Assembly (NCBI GenBank): GCA_027297435.1
Contig: JAPUIA010000115.1
Coordinates: 1 to 64,000, forward strand
Direction: 5' to 3'
DNA from: Gammaproteobacteria bacterium
GTDB lineage: Bacteria > Pseudomonadota > Gammaproteobacteria > Pseudomonadales > Azotimanducaceae
Length of the DNA stretch: 64,000 bases
Positions 53,850 to 64,000 of the stretch are shown here, one piece after another (position 1 is the stretch's first letter; each line of letters begins with the position of its first letter). The translations under genes and the position numbers were made by a program. The notes under the pieces are model-generated. The model was not told the DNA's origin and searched no databases. It saw only the letters and a list, made by a program, of their open reading frames with translations.

Positions 53850-54757
53850 CGAAGATCGGTTTCGTTGGTTTGGGCAACATGGGCGGCCCGATGGCCCAAA
53901 ACTTGGGTGGGGCGGGGTACGAGGTCAAGGTCTTCGATCTCCTGCCTGAATTGGTTGCCGGTGTCGGCGGCACGTTAGGCCAGACGTCCGCGTCGGATAC
54001 GGCTCGCGAGGTCGACGTGTTTGTGAGTATGTTGCCCGCCGGCAAACACGTTGCAGGCTTGTACCTTGGAGATGAAGGCGTGTTGCAACATTTGCATCCC
54101 GAGACGTTGCTGATCGACTGCAGCACGATCGACGTGGTCACCGCGCAACGCGTAGCTAAGGCAGCGCAAGACGCCGGGCTCGACATGCTCGATGCGCCGG
54201 TGTCGGGGGGCACTGCGGGGGCACAAAAAGGTACGCTGACCTTTATCGTCGGCGGTGCTGCAAGTGCCGTCGAGCGCGCGCGACCGCTGTTCGACGTCAT
54301 GGGTGCCAACGTATTTCACGCCGGTGCCAGCGGCGCGGGTCAGATCGCCAAGATCTGCAACAACATGTTGTTGGCGATAGCGATGGCCGGGACGGCGGAA
54401 GCCTTGGCGCTTGGCGTGGACAATGGCCTGGAGCCGGGCGTGTTGTCCGAAATCATGAAGCAATCTTCGGGCGGCAACTGGGTACTGAACGTCTACAACC
54501 CGTATCCCGGTGTCATGGAAGGCGTCCCGGCGAGCCGAGGGTACGAGGGAGGTTTTTTGGTCGATCTCATGACTAAAGACTTAAGCTTGGCCATGGATAC
54601 CGCTGAGCAATCGAAGAGTTCGGTGCCGATGGGTGGTCTGGCCAAGAATCTGTACCGCATTCACGAACAGTTACATGGCGCTGGTCGGTTGGACTTTTCC
54701 AGTATCCAGCAGTTGTACGGATCGGCTGTCGATTCAGGGTCATTGGGGTCGGAGTAA
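53846..54757 (+). CDS. mmsB: 3-hydroxyisobutyrate dehydrogenase
   Basis: KIGFVGLGNMGGPMAQNL; LDAPVSGGTAGAQKGTLTFIVGG; ends -GSLGSE*. Confidence 0.92.
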   Translation: MTKIGFVGLGNMGGPMAQNLGGAGYEVKVFDLLPELVAGVGGTLGQTSASDTAREVDVFVSMLPAGKHVAGLYLGDEGVLQHLHPETLLIDCSTIDVVTAQRVAKAAQDAGLDMLDAPVSGGTAGAQKGTLTFIVGGAASAVERARPLFDVMGANVFHAGASGAGQIAKICNNMLLAIAMAGTAEALALGVDNGLEPGVLSEIMKQSSGGNWVLNVYNPYPGVMEGVPASRGYEGGFLVDLMTKDLSLAMDTAEQSKSSVPMGGLAKNLYRIHEQLHGAGRLDFSSIQQLYGSAVDSGSLGSE

Positions 54758-54784
54758 CAACCCATGCGTTTTTACTCCGACCCC
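54745..54784. repeat. REP-like inverted repeat, same family as 19871-19922
   Basis: GGGGTCGGAGTAA (54745-54757) and TTACTCCGACCCC (54772-54784). Confidence 0.9.
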
Positions 54785-54789
54785 AGTTA

Positions 54790-55641
54790 TTAGTTTCGCA
54801 ACGTGAGAATGGTGCCTGATTCTGGTGTTTGTAGTCGTCCTTGGGTTTTGTCGGACACGACGGCCAGGGCTTGACCTTGGTCGGGCGAGCGCGTCGTGGC
54901 TACCAGCGTTCCGGCTTTGCCGGCCGCATCGACTAGTTCAGCGCCGACCGTCGGGGTTGCACCGGTCCAATCCAGAGAGGTCAGCAGTCGCTTCACATTG
55001 CCGCGATGTTGGGCACGAGCAACGACTTCTTGGCCTAGGTAACAGCCCTTGTCGAAGTTGACCGCTCCCAGTGCATCGAGCGCGAGCATTTGCGGGAGAA
55101 ACACGCCACTGGTTGCGGCGTTGAGCCAAACTTCGCGCCGAGCGATGGCGTACGCGCGCCACCGATCCGCCCCAAGGTGCGGGACCTCTGACCAGAGGGC
55201 TTCGGCCCGGGTGAAATCCGACACCAACGTGAGGCACCGATGTTCGTCGAGCGGATGGCAGGGTGCGTCGAGTTCGAAGTCGAGTGCGCCGAACACCAAG
55301 GTCGCCGCGGTTGCATCCGTCGCTTCGGTCTTCGAGAAGGCGAGGTACGGTTTCAGGAAGTCGAGAACCGGTCGACAAAGACTTTGATCTAGAACCAGTG
55401 TCAGCGTTTGTTCATCACGCCAAGCGAAACCGGTGCAGACGGTGCGGCCTTTGATGTTGCATATAGCCGTCAACTGTGGGCGGTCCGTCATCAGCTCTGT
55501 GTCAGCGGTGAGGTAGCCTTGCAAGAAGCTCACGACATCCGGTCCGGCAAACTCGAGCACCCCGACGTCGTCGAGGATGACGACGCCGCGCCCTTCACCG
55601 TCCGTGTCTAGGGACGTTGTCTGCCATCGATCACGCAACAT
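54790..55641 (-). CDS. ygfZ: YgfZ/GcvT-domain folate-binding protein
   Basis: FLQGYLTADTELM; NFDKGCYLGQEVVARAQHRGNVKR. Confidence 0.9.
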   Translation of the reverse strand: MLRDRWQTTSLDTDGEGRGVVILDDVGVLEFAGPDVVSFLQGYLTADTELMTDRPQLTAICNIKGRTVCTGFAWRDEQTLTLVLDQSLCRPVLDFLKPYLAFSKTEATDATAATLVFGALDFELDAPCHPLDEHRCLTLVSDFTRAEALWSEVPHLGADRWRAYAIARREVWLNAATSGVFLPQMLALDALGAVNFDKGCYLGQEVVARAQHRGNVKRLLTSLDWTGATPTVGAELVDAAGKAGTLVATTRSPDQGQALAVVSDKTQGRLQTPESGTILTLRN

Positions 55642-55703
55642 GACTGACGGATGTCCTCGAATGTTGGGTGGATGATTGTTGCCTGCATTGTTGTTAGTGT
55701 CGA

Positions 55704-55952
55704 GTGATGGTTCAAGTTGGCGACGAGGGGAGGCTGTATTGGCGTAGTCGCCGTGGCTTGCTGGAGCTGGAGTTCATGCTGGTTCCGTTTTTTCGCGAAC
55801 ACTACCCGCGTTTATCGCCCGAGCTGAAGCGCGCCTATGCGGAACTTCTCGACTGCGACGATTGGCTGATCTTCGATTGGCTGCAAGGTCGATCCGAACC
55901 AGAGCGACACCGAATGCAACAATTGGTCGAGCGCATCGTTGGCAGTGTCTAG
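55704..55952 (+). CDS. sdhE: succinate dehydrogenase assembly factor SdhE
   Basis: LYWRSRRGLLELEFMLVPFF; DCDDWLIFDWLQGR. Confidence 0.9.
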   Translation: MMVQVGDEGRLYWRSRRGLLELEFMLVPFFREHYPRLSPELKRAYAELLDCDDWLIFDWLQGRSEPERHRMQQLVERIVGSV

Positions 55953-56283
55953 CGAGCCCGGATTATTCATCGTCAAGGCGGGCCGTCTCAGACGCCTTGA
56001 GAGCTTCGCGTACGTGCTTGCAGCGTTCTTCGGCGGTTGGATCTGGTTCGGCAACACGGGTGCTGCGTTGTTGGGAATGTGGGCGTGCGTGGGTTGGCCA
56101 CGCTCCGTCATAGCGCTGCAGCTGCCGGACCATCCGACCCGCGTCAAGCTTGGCCGCTTTGCGATTACTTGGAGCGAGGGGTTTGGCGGGTTTCAGAATC
56201 GCCAACGGTTGTTTCGAGATGAAGCCTCACTGGAGGAGTATGCGCGCCTGCGCCGCGAGTTCATGCGTAGCGTTAGTGCCTGA
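55939..56283 (+). CDS. small membrane protein, YgfX/CptA-like by position
   Basis: Two hydrophobic segments, overlaps sdhE 3' end; assignment mainly by gene context. Confidence 0.55.
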   Translation: MAVSSEPGLFIVKAGRLRRLESFAYVLAAFFGGWIWFGNTGAALLGMWACVGWPRSVIALQLPDHPTRVKLGRFAITWSEGFGGFQNRQRLFRDEASLEEYARLRREFMRSVSA

Positions 56284-56305
56284 TTCACCATCTCATTGCT
56301 CCCGA

Positions 56306-56419
56306 GGTAGGAGCGGCTTCAGCCGCGAAGCGAGGGCGCGTCCTTAGGACGCGAAGCCGAGCGGTCTCGACACCGGGCATGGCGTTGCCATGCCCTTCGC
56401 GCCTGAAGGCGCTCCTACC
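56306..56419. repeat. REP doublet / BIME-like element
   Basis: GGTAGGAGCGGCTTCAGCCGCGAA ... TTCGCGCCTGAAGGCGCTCCTACC with internal GCGTCC-TTA-GGACGC and GGGCATGGC-GTT-GCCATGCCC hairpins. Confidence 0.85.
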
Positions 56420-56507
56420 AGGATTCCGGGGTGCCGTTGATTCACGTGATTCACGCGTGTGGCCGCGCCCGCGTTGCGAGCACGTGTGTTGCGTCAATCC
56501 ATTTTCG

Positions 56508-58124
56508 TCACGCGCGCGGGCGTAACAATTGCAAATGCTCTACCGATCCCGGGAATAGGATAGTGTCAATCGGCTGATCGGCGCTGTCGGGATAGTCGAG
56601 ATTAAAATGTAAGCCACGGCTTTCTTTGCGCAGTAGGGCCGAGCGCACGATGAGTTCGGCCACGTCGATAAGGTTCCTGAGTTCGATGAGATCATTGCTG
56701 ACGCGATAATGGCTGTAGAACTCATTGACTTCCTGTTTCAAGAGATCAATTCGATGTTGCGCACGCTGCAACCGCTTGTTGGTCCGCACGATGCCGACGT
56801 AATCCCACATAAATCGTCGAAGTTCATCCCAGTTGTGGGAGATGATGATGTCTTCGTCCGAGTCGGTTACTTGGCTTTCGTCCCAATGGGGCACATCGAT
56901 AGATTCGAACGGCGCGTGGAGCTGCGCACGGATCCGGTCGGAGGCAACCTCGGCGAACACCAAGCATTCCAGCAACGAATTGCTCGCGAGGCGATTAGCC
57001 CCGTGTAGACCTGTGCAACTCACTTCGCCGACCGCGAACAGTCCCGGAACGTCGGTTTGTGCGTGCCGATCAACGACCACGCCTCCGCACGTGTAGTGCG
57101 CGGCAGGTACCACTGGAATCGGTTCGCTGGTGAGATCGAAGCCGAATTCTGCGCAGCGTTTGCGAATCGTCGGAAAGTGTTCATCGATGAACCATTCGGG
57201 TCGATGGCTTATATCCAGATAGACGCAATCGGCGCCTGAGCGTTTCATTTCGTGATCGATGGCTCTGGCGACGACATCGCGCGGTGCGAGTTCGGCGCGC
57301 GAATCGAAACGGTCCATAAAACGCTTGCCATCTTCGAGCGTGAGCACGCCACCTTCCCCTCGAACCGCCTCAGAAATGAGGAATGACTTGGCATGCGGGT
57401 GGTACAAGCACGTGGGATGGAACTGATTGAACTCCATGTTGGCGACGCGACATCCCGCGCGCCAGGCCATGGCGATGCCGTCCCCGGTAGAGCTGTCTGG
57501 ATTGCTGGTGTACAGATACACCTTGCTCGCGCCACCCGTTGCCAAGATCACGAAGCGGGCTTGAAATACTTCCACCCGCCCCGTACTTCGGTTCAACACG
57601 TACGCTCCTGCGCAACGATTGGCGAAGCGGTCGAGTTTGGATAGATTGATTAGATCGATTGCGACTCGGTCGTTGAAGAGCTCTATGTTGGCGTGATCGA
57701 GAACTCGATCGGTCAACGCTTGGGTGATTGCCTTGCCCGTCGCGTCTGCAACGTGCAGCACGCGGCGATGCGAGTGGCCGCCTTCGCGGGTGAGGTGAAA
57801 TTCGTTGCCAAACTCATCGAAGTCGACGCCTCGTGCCTGTAGTTTTTCGATGGCCGCACCGGCGCGAGCGACTGTGAATTCGACAACCTGTTTGTCGCAC
57901 AATCCCGCGCCAGCGTTCATTGTGTCCTGAATATGCGCGGTTACGCTATCGTCGGGATCGGTAACCGCCGCCACACCACCTTGCGCCCAATGGGACGATC
58001 CCGTTTCGATATCACCCTTGCACAGCACCGTGACGCGAGCGTGCGGTGCCAGATTCAAGGCCGTGGTCAAACCTGCCGCCCCGCCGCCGATCACCAGAAT
58101 GTCAGTGGAGAATCGTTGACTCAT
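56508..58124 (-). CDS. nadB: L-aspartate oxidase
   Basis: [57 protein letters not shown]. Confidence 0.96.
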   Translation of the reverse strand: MSQRFSTDILVIGGGAAGLTTALNLAPHARVTVLCKGDIETGSSHWAQGGVAAVTDPDDSVTAHIQDTMNAGAGLCDKQVVEFTVARAGAAIEKLQARGVDFDEFGNEFHLTREGGHSHRRVLHVADATGKAITQALTDRVLDHANIELFNDRVAIDLINLSKLDRFANRCAGAYVLNRSTGRVEVFQARFVILATGGASKVYLYTSNPDSSTGDGIAMAWRAGCRVANMEFNQFHPTCLYHPHAKSFLISEAVRGEGGVLTLEDGKRFMDRFDSRAELAPRDVVARAIDHEMKRSGADCVYLDISHRPEWFIDEHFPTIRKRCAEFGFDLTSEPIPVVPAAHYTCGGVVVDRHAQTDVPGLFAVGEVSCTGLHGANRLASNSLLECLVFAEVASDRIRAQLHAPFESIDVPHWDESQVTDSDEDIIISHNWDELRRFMWDYVGIVRTNKRLQRAQHRIDLLKQEVNEFYSHYRVSNDLIELRNLIDVAELIVRSALLRKESRGLHFNLDYPDSADQPIDTILFPGSVEHLQLLRPRA

Positions 58125-58183
58125 GGTGTCGCTAGTATAAGCGGATGGTTCCCGGCAGAATATCGCCCCCATTTGTGAGGCAG

Positions 58184-58369
58184 CTAGCCCGGATTATGCA
58201 TGAACAAGCGACTCTCATGACCGCCGATAGCGGTGAAAACACGGTGGGCGCTCACTACGGGTGCTCAACGTGCTGTCGATGCACGCGCCCGGCCCGTTGC
58301 GACGGGACGCGCGCCCGAATTGCCCTCGACCCGTACTCGCTACGCTGCTTCATGAATAACCCGGGCTAG
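58184..58369. repeat. MITE-like 186-bp element with imperfect terminal inverted repeats
   Basis: CTAGCCCGGATTATGCATGAACAAGCG at 5' end; reverse complement of 3' end is CTAGCCCGGGTTATTCATGAAGCAGCG (23/27). Confidence 0.75.
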
Positions 58370-58378
58370 AGCAGGTCG

Positions 58379-58954
58379 TTGGCCAAGGATACCGACCAGG
58401 AGTTGGTGCGTCGTGTCAAACGAGGAGATCGGATCGCGTTCGATCTACTCTTCAGTCGCTATCAGCACAAGATCTTGAACCTGATCGGTCGCTATGTCCG
58501 TAACCCCGAAGAAGTAGAGGATGTGGCGCAGGAGGCGTTCATCAAAGCGTTTCGGGCGTTGCCGCGATTTCGTGGTGACAGCGCCTTTTATACGTGGTTG
58601 TATCGGATCGCGATCAACACGGCGAAAAACCACCTGGTGGCGCGCAGTCGTCGGCCGCCGGGGCAAGACGTGGATATCGATGACGCGCAGTTCATGGACG
58701 GCGCCGATGAGTTGCGGCAAGGGGAAAGCCCGGAGGCAGCACTTGCACGAGATCAACTGTCGGACGTGATCGATGGGGCGATATCGCAGTTGCCGGAGGA
58801 CCTGCGCAGTGCCGTAACGCTTCGGGAATTCGATGGGCTGAGCTATGAGCAGATTGCTGAGATCATGGACTGCCCTGTGGGAACGGTACGATCTCGCATT
58901 TTTCGAGCTCGGGAGGCGATCGACGAACGCATTCGACCGTTGTTGAATCGATGA
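58379..58954 (+). CDS. rpoE: ECF sigma factor RpoE/AlgU
   Basis: DQELVRRVKRGDRIAFDLLFSRYQHKI; YTWLYRIAINTAKNHLV; LREFDGLSYEQIAEIMDCPVGTVRSRIFRAREAI. Confidence 0.95.
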   Translation: MAKDTDQELVRRVKRGDRIAFDLLFSRYQHKILNLIGRYVRNPEEVEDVAQEAFIKAFRALPRFRGDSAFYTWLYRIAINTAKNHLVARSRRPPGQDVDIDDAQFMDGADELRQGESPEAALARDQLSDVIDGAISQLPEDLRSAVTLREFDGLSYEQIAEIMDCPVGTVRSRIFRAREAIDERIRPLLNR

Positions 58955-59056
58955 GATCGGGATTCAATGGTGTTAGGCGGTGTGGCCGCGCCTCGCGCCC
59001 AAGGAACGAAACCAGGCATATTGGGTCCATATATTGGCGAGTTAGGTAAAGCAACG

Positions 59057-59623
59057 ATGTCTGAAAAACTACGAGAATCTCTATCGGCCGTCATGGACGG
59101 TGAAGCGGATGAATTCGAACTGAGACGGGTGCTCAACGAAATCGAACAGGACCCTGAGCTCAAAGCCCTGTGGGATCGCTATCATGAAGCCTCAGCGGTA
59201 TTCAAGCGCGAGTATGCGATCGGTTCAGGTCAGCTGCGCGACCGAGTGTGGGAGGCCTTGGGTGGCGGTCGAATGAATGATCAGGAGGCCGCTGATACCG
59301 ACATGGACGATCCCGACGTCGAAGCCGTATCGAGGCGTCCCTGGTGGGGTCCCGCGACGGGCTTTGCGGTTGCGGCAACGGTGGCGTTGGCCGTGGTTGT
59401 CGGTACCGATGTGTTTGACACCCGAGAATCCGTCGACCCGTCACAGGTTGCTGGCACGCTCGAGGGGCCGAGGTTCGAGCTGAGCAACGAGATATCGGCC
59501 AACGACATTCAACGGGTCAATGCGCGCATCATGCATCATGTGAAACTCAATGCGATCAACCGCGCGGATGTGTCATCGTTCGCCAAGTTTTTGATCTACG
59601 AGGGCGAATCCAGCGAACCATGA
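59057..59623 (+). CDS. rseA: anti-sigma-E factor RseA/MucA
   Basis: KLRESLSAVMDGEADEFELRRVLNEIEQDPELKALWDRYH; single TM segment. Confidence 0.92.
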   Translation: MSEKLRESLSAVMDGEADEFELRRVLNEIEQDPELKALWDRYHEASAVFKREYAIGSGQLRDRVWEALGGGRMNDQEAADTDMDDPDVEAVSRRPWWGPATGFAVAATVALAVVVGTDVFDTRESVDPSQVAGTLEGPRFELSNEISANDIQRVNARIMHHVKLNAINRADVSSFAKFLIYEGESSEP

Positions 59624-60606
59624 GGTTACGCCATAGCCTAATCGTCTTCTTGGTCGTGGCCGCGCCTGGCCACTCGGCGGACGACGTGCGTCCGGAGGTC
59701 TGGCTCGACGACATGAACCGAGCATTTCGAGACCTCAACTACGATGGCGAGTTCAGCTATTTCACGGGTTCCGATCTCGCGAGCCTGCGGATCGTGCACA
59801 TGATCATCGGCGGCGAGCAACGCGAGCGGCTCGTGCATCTCAACGGTGCGCCGCGAGAGATCGTGCGCAAGGGCGATGACGTCGCCTGTATCCTGCTTCC
59901 GGGCGATAAGCTGTTGGAATTGGAAGGCAGCATTCCCTCGGGACCGTTTGCGCGAGCGTTTGTGCGTCGCTTCGATCGCATCTCCGGGCACTACGCTTTG
60001 TCGTATTTTGGTGAGGATCGCGTCGCCGGGCGTGTTGCAGTTCGGATCAGTGTCTCGCCGAAAGACGAAGACCGCTACGGATATCGCCTGTGGTTGGATA
60101 AGGAGCATAGACTGCTGCTGCGCTCGGAATTGATCGACAGGAGTGGCGCGCGACTCGAAATTTTTCAATTTACGCGCATCGTGATTGGCGATGCGGTGTC
60201 GGCCTCGAGTCTGCGCTCGGAAGAGCCTGACGGTTCGATGATTACGCATTTGACGTTGGCCGACGAAGATCCTACGCCGCTCGCCAGGCGTGATATGCGT
60301 TGGCATGCTTCATGGCTGCCTGCCGGGTTTACGATGGCCGCCGCCGACATACGTCGCACGCCGTCGAAACTGAAAACCGTGAATACGATGATGTACTCGG
60401 ATGGGTTGGCATCATTTTCGGTGTTCGTAGAGGACATGCCGGAGGCGGGAGCCGCCAATATGGTGTCACGCAATGGCGCGACGGTCGCGGTGACCCATTT
60501 CGTGCCAGGTCCAGACCAAAAACACGCACTCGTCACCCTCGTCGGGGAGGTGCCTGAAGACACGGCATGGCGCATCGCCAAGTCTATTTATTACCAGTCC
60601 CCGTGA
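59620..60606 (+). CDS. rseB: sigma-E regulatory protein RseB/MucB
   Basis: MNRAFRDLNYDGEFSYFTG; LHWLPAGF-like SWLPAGF; position after rseA. Confidence 0.9.
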   Translation: MRLRHSLIVFLVVAAPGHSADDVRPEVWLDDMNRAFRDLNYDGEFSYFTGSDLASLRIVHMIIGGEQRERLVHLNGAPREIVRKGDDVACILLPGDKLLELEGSIPSGPFARAFVRRFDRISGHYALSYFGEDRVAGRVAVRISVSPKDEDRYGYRLWLDKEHRLLLRSELIDRSGARLEIFQFTRIVIGDAVSASSLRSEEPDGSMITHLTLADEDPTPLARRDMRWHASWLPAGFTMAAADIRRTPSKLKTVNTMMYSDGLASFSVFVEDMPEAGAANMVSRNGATVAVTHFVPGPDQKHALVTLVGEVPEDTAWRIAKSIYYQSP

Positions 60607-60884
60607 TTGATGGTGTTTGCAACGGTTGTTCGGTCGGTTGCCGAACGCGCCAGGAAGGCCCCATTGAATTTGATCGGCGGGGTTTACGATTGGCAGCAAT
60701 GTTGTGTTTCGGGCTACCGTTGTTGGCTTTGTTGCTGAGTGCTGTGGCGATTGAGGCGCTACTCCCCGAATTTCCCGCCGCGGCGCTGCTTGGCTTAGTC
60801 GCGACAACGGGTATGATCTCGCGCCTGACCAGGCATGTGGAGGCTTGGCTCGCGCCCAAGTCACCAATTCTAGGGGACCGTTGA
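60603..60884 (+). CDS. short RseC/MucC-like membrane protein
   Basis: GTG start overlapping rseB stop; CNGCSVGC motif followed by two TM helices; position between rseB and mucD. Confidence 0.6.
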   Translation: MIDGVCNGCSVGCRTRQEGPIEFDRRGLRLAAMLCFGLPLLALLLSAVAIEALLPEFPAAALLGLVATTGMISRLTRHVEAWLAPKSPILGDR

Positions 60885-62261
60885 ATGCGTCATCGCTGCG
60901 TTTTGTTTTTAGTCGCGTTGTTCGTCGGCGTGTGGGTCGAAGCGCAGGAGCTTCCTGACTTTACCGGTCTCGTCGAAGAAAACTCCGCATTGGTGGTGAA
61001 CATCAGTACGATTCGCTATCGCGACCAGCGCCAACCACGCGGTGAGGAGCTTGAAGATTTTTTTCGACGCTTCTTTCCACCGGGTACTCGCCGTCCTCCT
61101 CCGAACACGAGACCCCAATCGTTGGGGTCGGGGTTCATCATCAGCGAGGATGGCTATATTTTGACGAACAATCATGTCGTTGACGGCGCCGACGAAATAC
61201 TCGTGCGGTTCAGCGATCGCCTCGAGCTCAACGCCGAAGTGATCGGCGCGGATCCACGTTCCGATTTAGCCCTCATCAAAGTCGCTGCCGATGGGCTACC
61301 GGTCGCGCGCATCGGTCGATCCCGCGACCTGAAGGTCGGAGAGTGGGTGTTGGCTATCGGTTCTCCGTTTGGATTCGACTATTCGGTAACCGCCGGAATC
61401 GTCAGCGCGAAAGGCCGCAGCTTGCCCACCGCGCAGAACGAGAACTATGTACCCTTTATCCAGACGGACGTGGCGATCAACCCCGGTAATTCGGGCGGTC
61501 CCTTGTTCAATCTCGACGGAGAGGTGATCGGCATCAACTCCCAAATCTATTCTAACTCGGGGGGTTTCATGGGCGTTTCCTTCGCCATTCCCATCGATGT
61601 CGCGATGGAGGTGGTGGAACAGCTGAAGGCGACTGGCCGGGTCTCGCGCGGCTGGCTCGGGGTCGTCATACAAGAGGTCAACCGCGACCTCGCGGAGAGT
61701 TTTGGTCTGGAGAGATCCCATGGCGCCCTCGTCAACCAGGTGTTGGCGGGCAGTCCCGCGGAAGCGGGCGGATTACTCGCGGGAGACATCATCACTAGCT
61801 TCAACGACCAATCGATAGAGCGTTCATCCGAACTGCCGCATTACGTGGGACGTGCCCGAGCGGGTGTGGAGGCGGAGTTGACGATCGTGCGGGATGGAGA
61901 AAGGCTGACATTGATGCTCGCGCTCGGTGAGCTACCGGACACCGCACCTGGACGATTGAGCAGTGCAGGCGAGAGTGCGGTACAGCCCTCTTCGCTGGGC
62001 CTTGCCCTCGAAGAGATTGCCGATAGCCTACGTGAACGATTGGAAATTACGGGCGGCGTGCGGGTGATAGGGTCTGAAGGTCCCGCCGCCGAGGCGGGTA
62101 TCCGTCGCGGCGATATCATCACCCGATTGAACAACCGTCCGGTCCTCGACCTCGACAACTTCACCGAGATTGCCGAGGCATTGCCGCCTGGGCGTTCGGT
62201 ACCCGTGCTGGTCATTCGCGGCGAAACGCCGACATTCCTGCCTTTGCGCGTCCCTGAGTAG
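60885..62261 (+). CDS. mucD: DegP/MucD-like periplasmic serine protease
   Basis: GSGFIISEDGYILTNNHVVDGADEI; NPGNSGGPLFNLDGEVIGIN; two PDZ domains. Confidence 0.93.
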   Translation: MRHRCVLFLVALFVGVWVEAQELPDFTGLVEENSALVVNISTIRYRDQRQPRGEELEDFFRRFFPPGTRRPPPNTRPQSLGSGFIISEDGYILTNNHVVDGADEILVRFSDRLELNAEVIGADPRSDLALIKVAADGLPVARIGRSRDLKVGEWVLAIGSPFGFDYSVTAGIVSAKGRSLPTAQNENYVPFIQTDVAINPGNSGGPLFNLDGEVIGINSQIYSNSGGFMGVSFAIPIDVAMEVVEQLKATGRVSRGWLGVVIQEVNRDLAESFGLERSHGALVNQVLAGSPAEAGGLLAGDIITSFNDQSIERSSELPHYVGRARAGVEAELTIVRDGERLTLMLALGELPDTAPGRLSSAGESAVQPSSLGLALEEIADSLRERLEITGGVRVIGSEGPAAEAGIRRGDIITRLNNRPVLDLDNFTEIAEALPPGRSVPVLVIRGETPTFLPLRVPE

Positions 62262-62387
62262 GCACCTCCCGGAGACTCGCCTCGGTTTTGGCGATACGCT
62301 ACACTCGCGCCCGCGCGCCTGCATGCAGGTCTGCATCAACGAGGCTCTCAAGATTGATACGCTCTTCTTACCCGCCTGGATAAAGTA

Positions 62388-64000
62388 GTGCCCGGCACTG
62401 ACCACATACGCAATTTCTCCATCATTGCTCACATAGATCATGGTAAGTCGACGCTGTCCGATCGGCTCATCCAGCTTTGTGGCGGTTTAAGCGAGCGGGA
62501 GATGGAGGACCAAGTGCTCGATTCGATGGATCTGGAGCGGGAACGCGGCATCACGATCAAGGCCCGGTGTGTCACGCTCAGATTTACGGCAAACGATGGG
62601 GAAACCTATCAGCTCAATTTTATCGATACCCCAGGCCACGTGGATTTTAGCTACGAAGTTTCCCGTTCGTTGGCGGCTTGCGAAGGTGCGTTGTTGGTGG
62701 TTGATGCGGCTCAGGGCGTAGAGGCGCAATCCGTCGCCAACTGTTACACCGCAATCGACCAAGGACTTGAGGTTTTGCCGGTACTCAACAAAATCGACTT
62801 ACCCCAAGCCGAACCGGATAAGGTCGCGGCCGAAATTGAAGACATCATTGGTCTGCCGACAGACGATATATTGTGTGTAAGCGCCAAAACCGGCGAAGGC
62901 ATCCCTGAACTTCTAGAGCGGCTCGTCGTAAAAATTCCAGCACCAACCGGCGACACAGAAGCGCCGCTGCAGGCACTCATCATCGATTCACGGTTCGACA
63001 ACTACCTTGGTATCGTTTCGCTCGTGCGGGTCGTGGAGGGGCGGATCCACAAGGGCGACCGCATCATCGTCAAGTCGAGCGGCAAGGTGCATAGCGTGGA
63101 TGAGGTGGGTTGTTACACGCCGAAACGCCATGCGACGGAGGCGCTCGCTGCCGGGGAAGTAGGCTATGTGGTTGCGGGTATCAAGGACATCAAGGGTGCA
63201 CCTGTTGGTGATACGTTGGTGCACGCAAACCAATCCGACGTCGATCAGCTTCCCGGATTTGCCAAAGTCAAACCGCAGGTATATGCCGGTCTGTTTCCAG
63301 TCAATACTGAACAGTTCGAAGATTTTCGTGAAGCTCTCGCAAAGCTCACCCTAAACGATGCGTCGCTTTTCTACGAACCGGAAACCTCCGATGCGTTGGG
63401 CTTTGGTTTTCGTTGTGGATTTCTTGGTCTCTTACACATGGAGATCGTGCAGGAACGCTTGGAACGGGAGTACGATCTCGATCTCATCACGTCGGCCCCC
63501 ACCGTCGTGTTTGAAGTAGAGCTAGGCGATGGCAGCTTCACTCAAGTGGACAATCCTTCCAGGCTACCTGACAACTATAAGGAAATGCGTGAACCCATAG
63601 CCGCTGTACACATTCTTGTGCCCCAGGAATATGTCGGTAACGTCATCAAGCTCTGTATCGAGCGTCGCGGTGTGCAAAAAAACATGCATTTCTCTTCCGG
63701 TCAGGTCGCGATGTCCTGGGAATTGCCGTTGAACGAGGTGGTCATGGACTTTTTCGATTACCTGAAATCGGTTAGTCGAGGCTTTGCTTCTCTGGACTAC
63801 GGTTTCGATCGGTTTGAGGCGTCAAACCTTGTCAAGCTCGATATTCTGATCAACGGTGAAAGGGTTGATGCCCTCGCGATGATCGTGCACCGCGATCACG
63901 CGCAGAAGCGGGGCGGTCAATTGGTCAGAAAAATGCGAGAGCTGATCCCAAGGCAGTTGTTTGACGTTGCCATTCAAGCTGCCATCGGTGGTCAGATCAT
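62388..64000 (+). CDS. lepA: elongation factor 4 (LepA), runs off window end
   Basis: GTG at 62388; [54 protein letters not shown]; no stop before 64000, hence absent from the ORF track. Confidence 0.95.
   Translation, partial: MPGTDHIRNFSIIAHIDHGKSTLSDRLIQLCGGLSEREMEDQVLDSMDLERERGITIKARCVTLRFTANDGETYQLNFIDTPGHVDFSYEVSRSLAACEGALLVVDAAQGVEAQSVANCYTAIDQGLEVLPVLNKIDLPQAEPDKVAAEIEDIIGLPTDDILCVSAKTGEGIPELLERLVVKIPAPTGDTEAPLQALIIDSRFDNYLGIVSLVRVVEGRIHKGDRIIVKSSGKVHSVDEVGCYTPKRHATEALAAGEVGYVVAGIKDIKGAPVGDTLVHANQSDVDQLPGFAKVKPQVYAGLFPVNTEQFEDFREALAKLTLNDASLFYEPETSDALGFGFRCGFLGLLHMEIVQERLEREYDLDLITSAPTVVFEVELGDGSFTQVDNPSRLPDNYKEMREPIAAVHILVPQEYVGNVIKLCIERRGVQKNMHFSSGQVAMSWELPLNEVVMDFFDYLKSVSRGFASLDYGFDRFEASNLVKLDILINGERVDALAMIVHRDHAQKRGGQLVRKMRELIPRQLFDVAIQAAIGGQI

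Noticed and set aside
50721-54757. Acyl-CoA dehydrogenase/crotonase/mmsB cluster as a new pathway
   Set aside because: Gene content fits ordinary valine (isobutyryl-CoA) degradation.

Overview
This 64 kb window is a dense, mostly housekeeping chromosome segment whose gene order is typical of Gammaproteobacteria. The blocks are: queA-tgt-yajC-secDF; suhB/trmJ-iscRS-ndk-rlmN-pilF-rodZ-hisS-yfgM-bamB-der; xseA/guaBA-tadA-purL; leuA; ffh-rpsP-rimM-trmD-rplS-xerD-dsbC-hom-recJ-prfB-lysS-ung; a valine-catabolism operon; ygfZ/sdhE/nadB; and rpoE-rseAB-rseC-like-mucD-lepA. I found no CRISPR array, intact prophage or clear new multi-gene defence system. The most interesting signals are: (1) a small decayed integrative element (309-3484) bounded by a perfect 19-bp direct repeat, lying between a probable queA promoter and the queA start codon, with a broken tyrosine integrase and a methyltransferase gene between two 90-bp imperfect repeats; (2) an iscR-iscS pair with a near-consensus type-1 IscR operator but no iscU/iscA/hscBA/fdx, and an IscS lacking the usual C-terminal tail; (3) a perfect 20-bp LexA operator upstream of a broken DUF222-HNH gene; (4) REP-like palindromes that supply the last codons and stop of two unrelated genes, both ending in -LGSE*; (5) a 186-bp element with terminal inverted repeats about 10 bp upstream of rpoE, plus several other palindromic elements and a possible structured RNA downstream of rplS. 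All calls come from reading the sequence and supplied translations; no searches were run.
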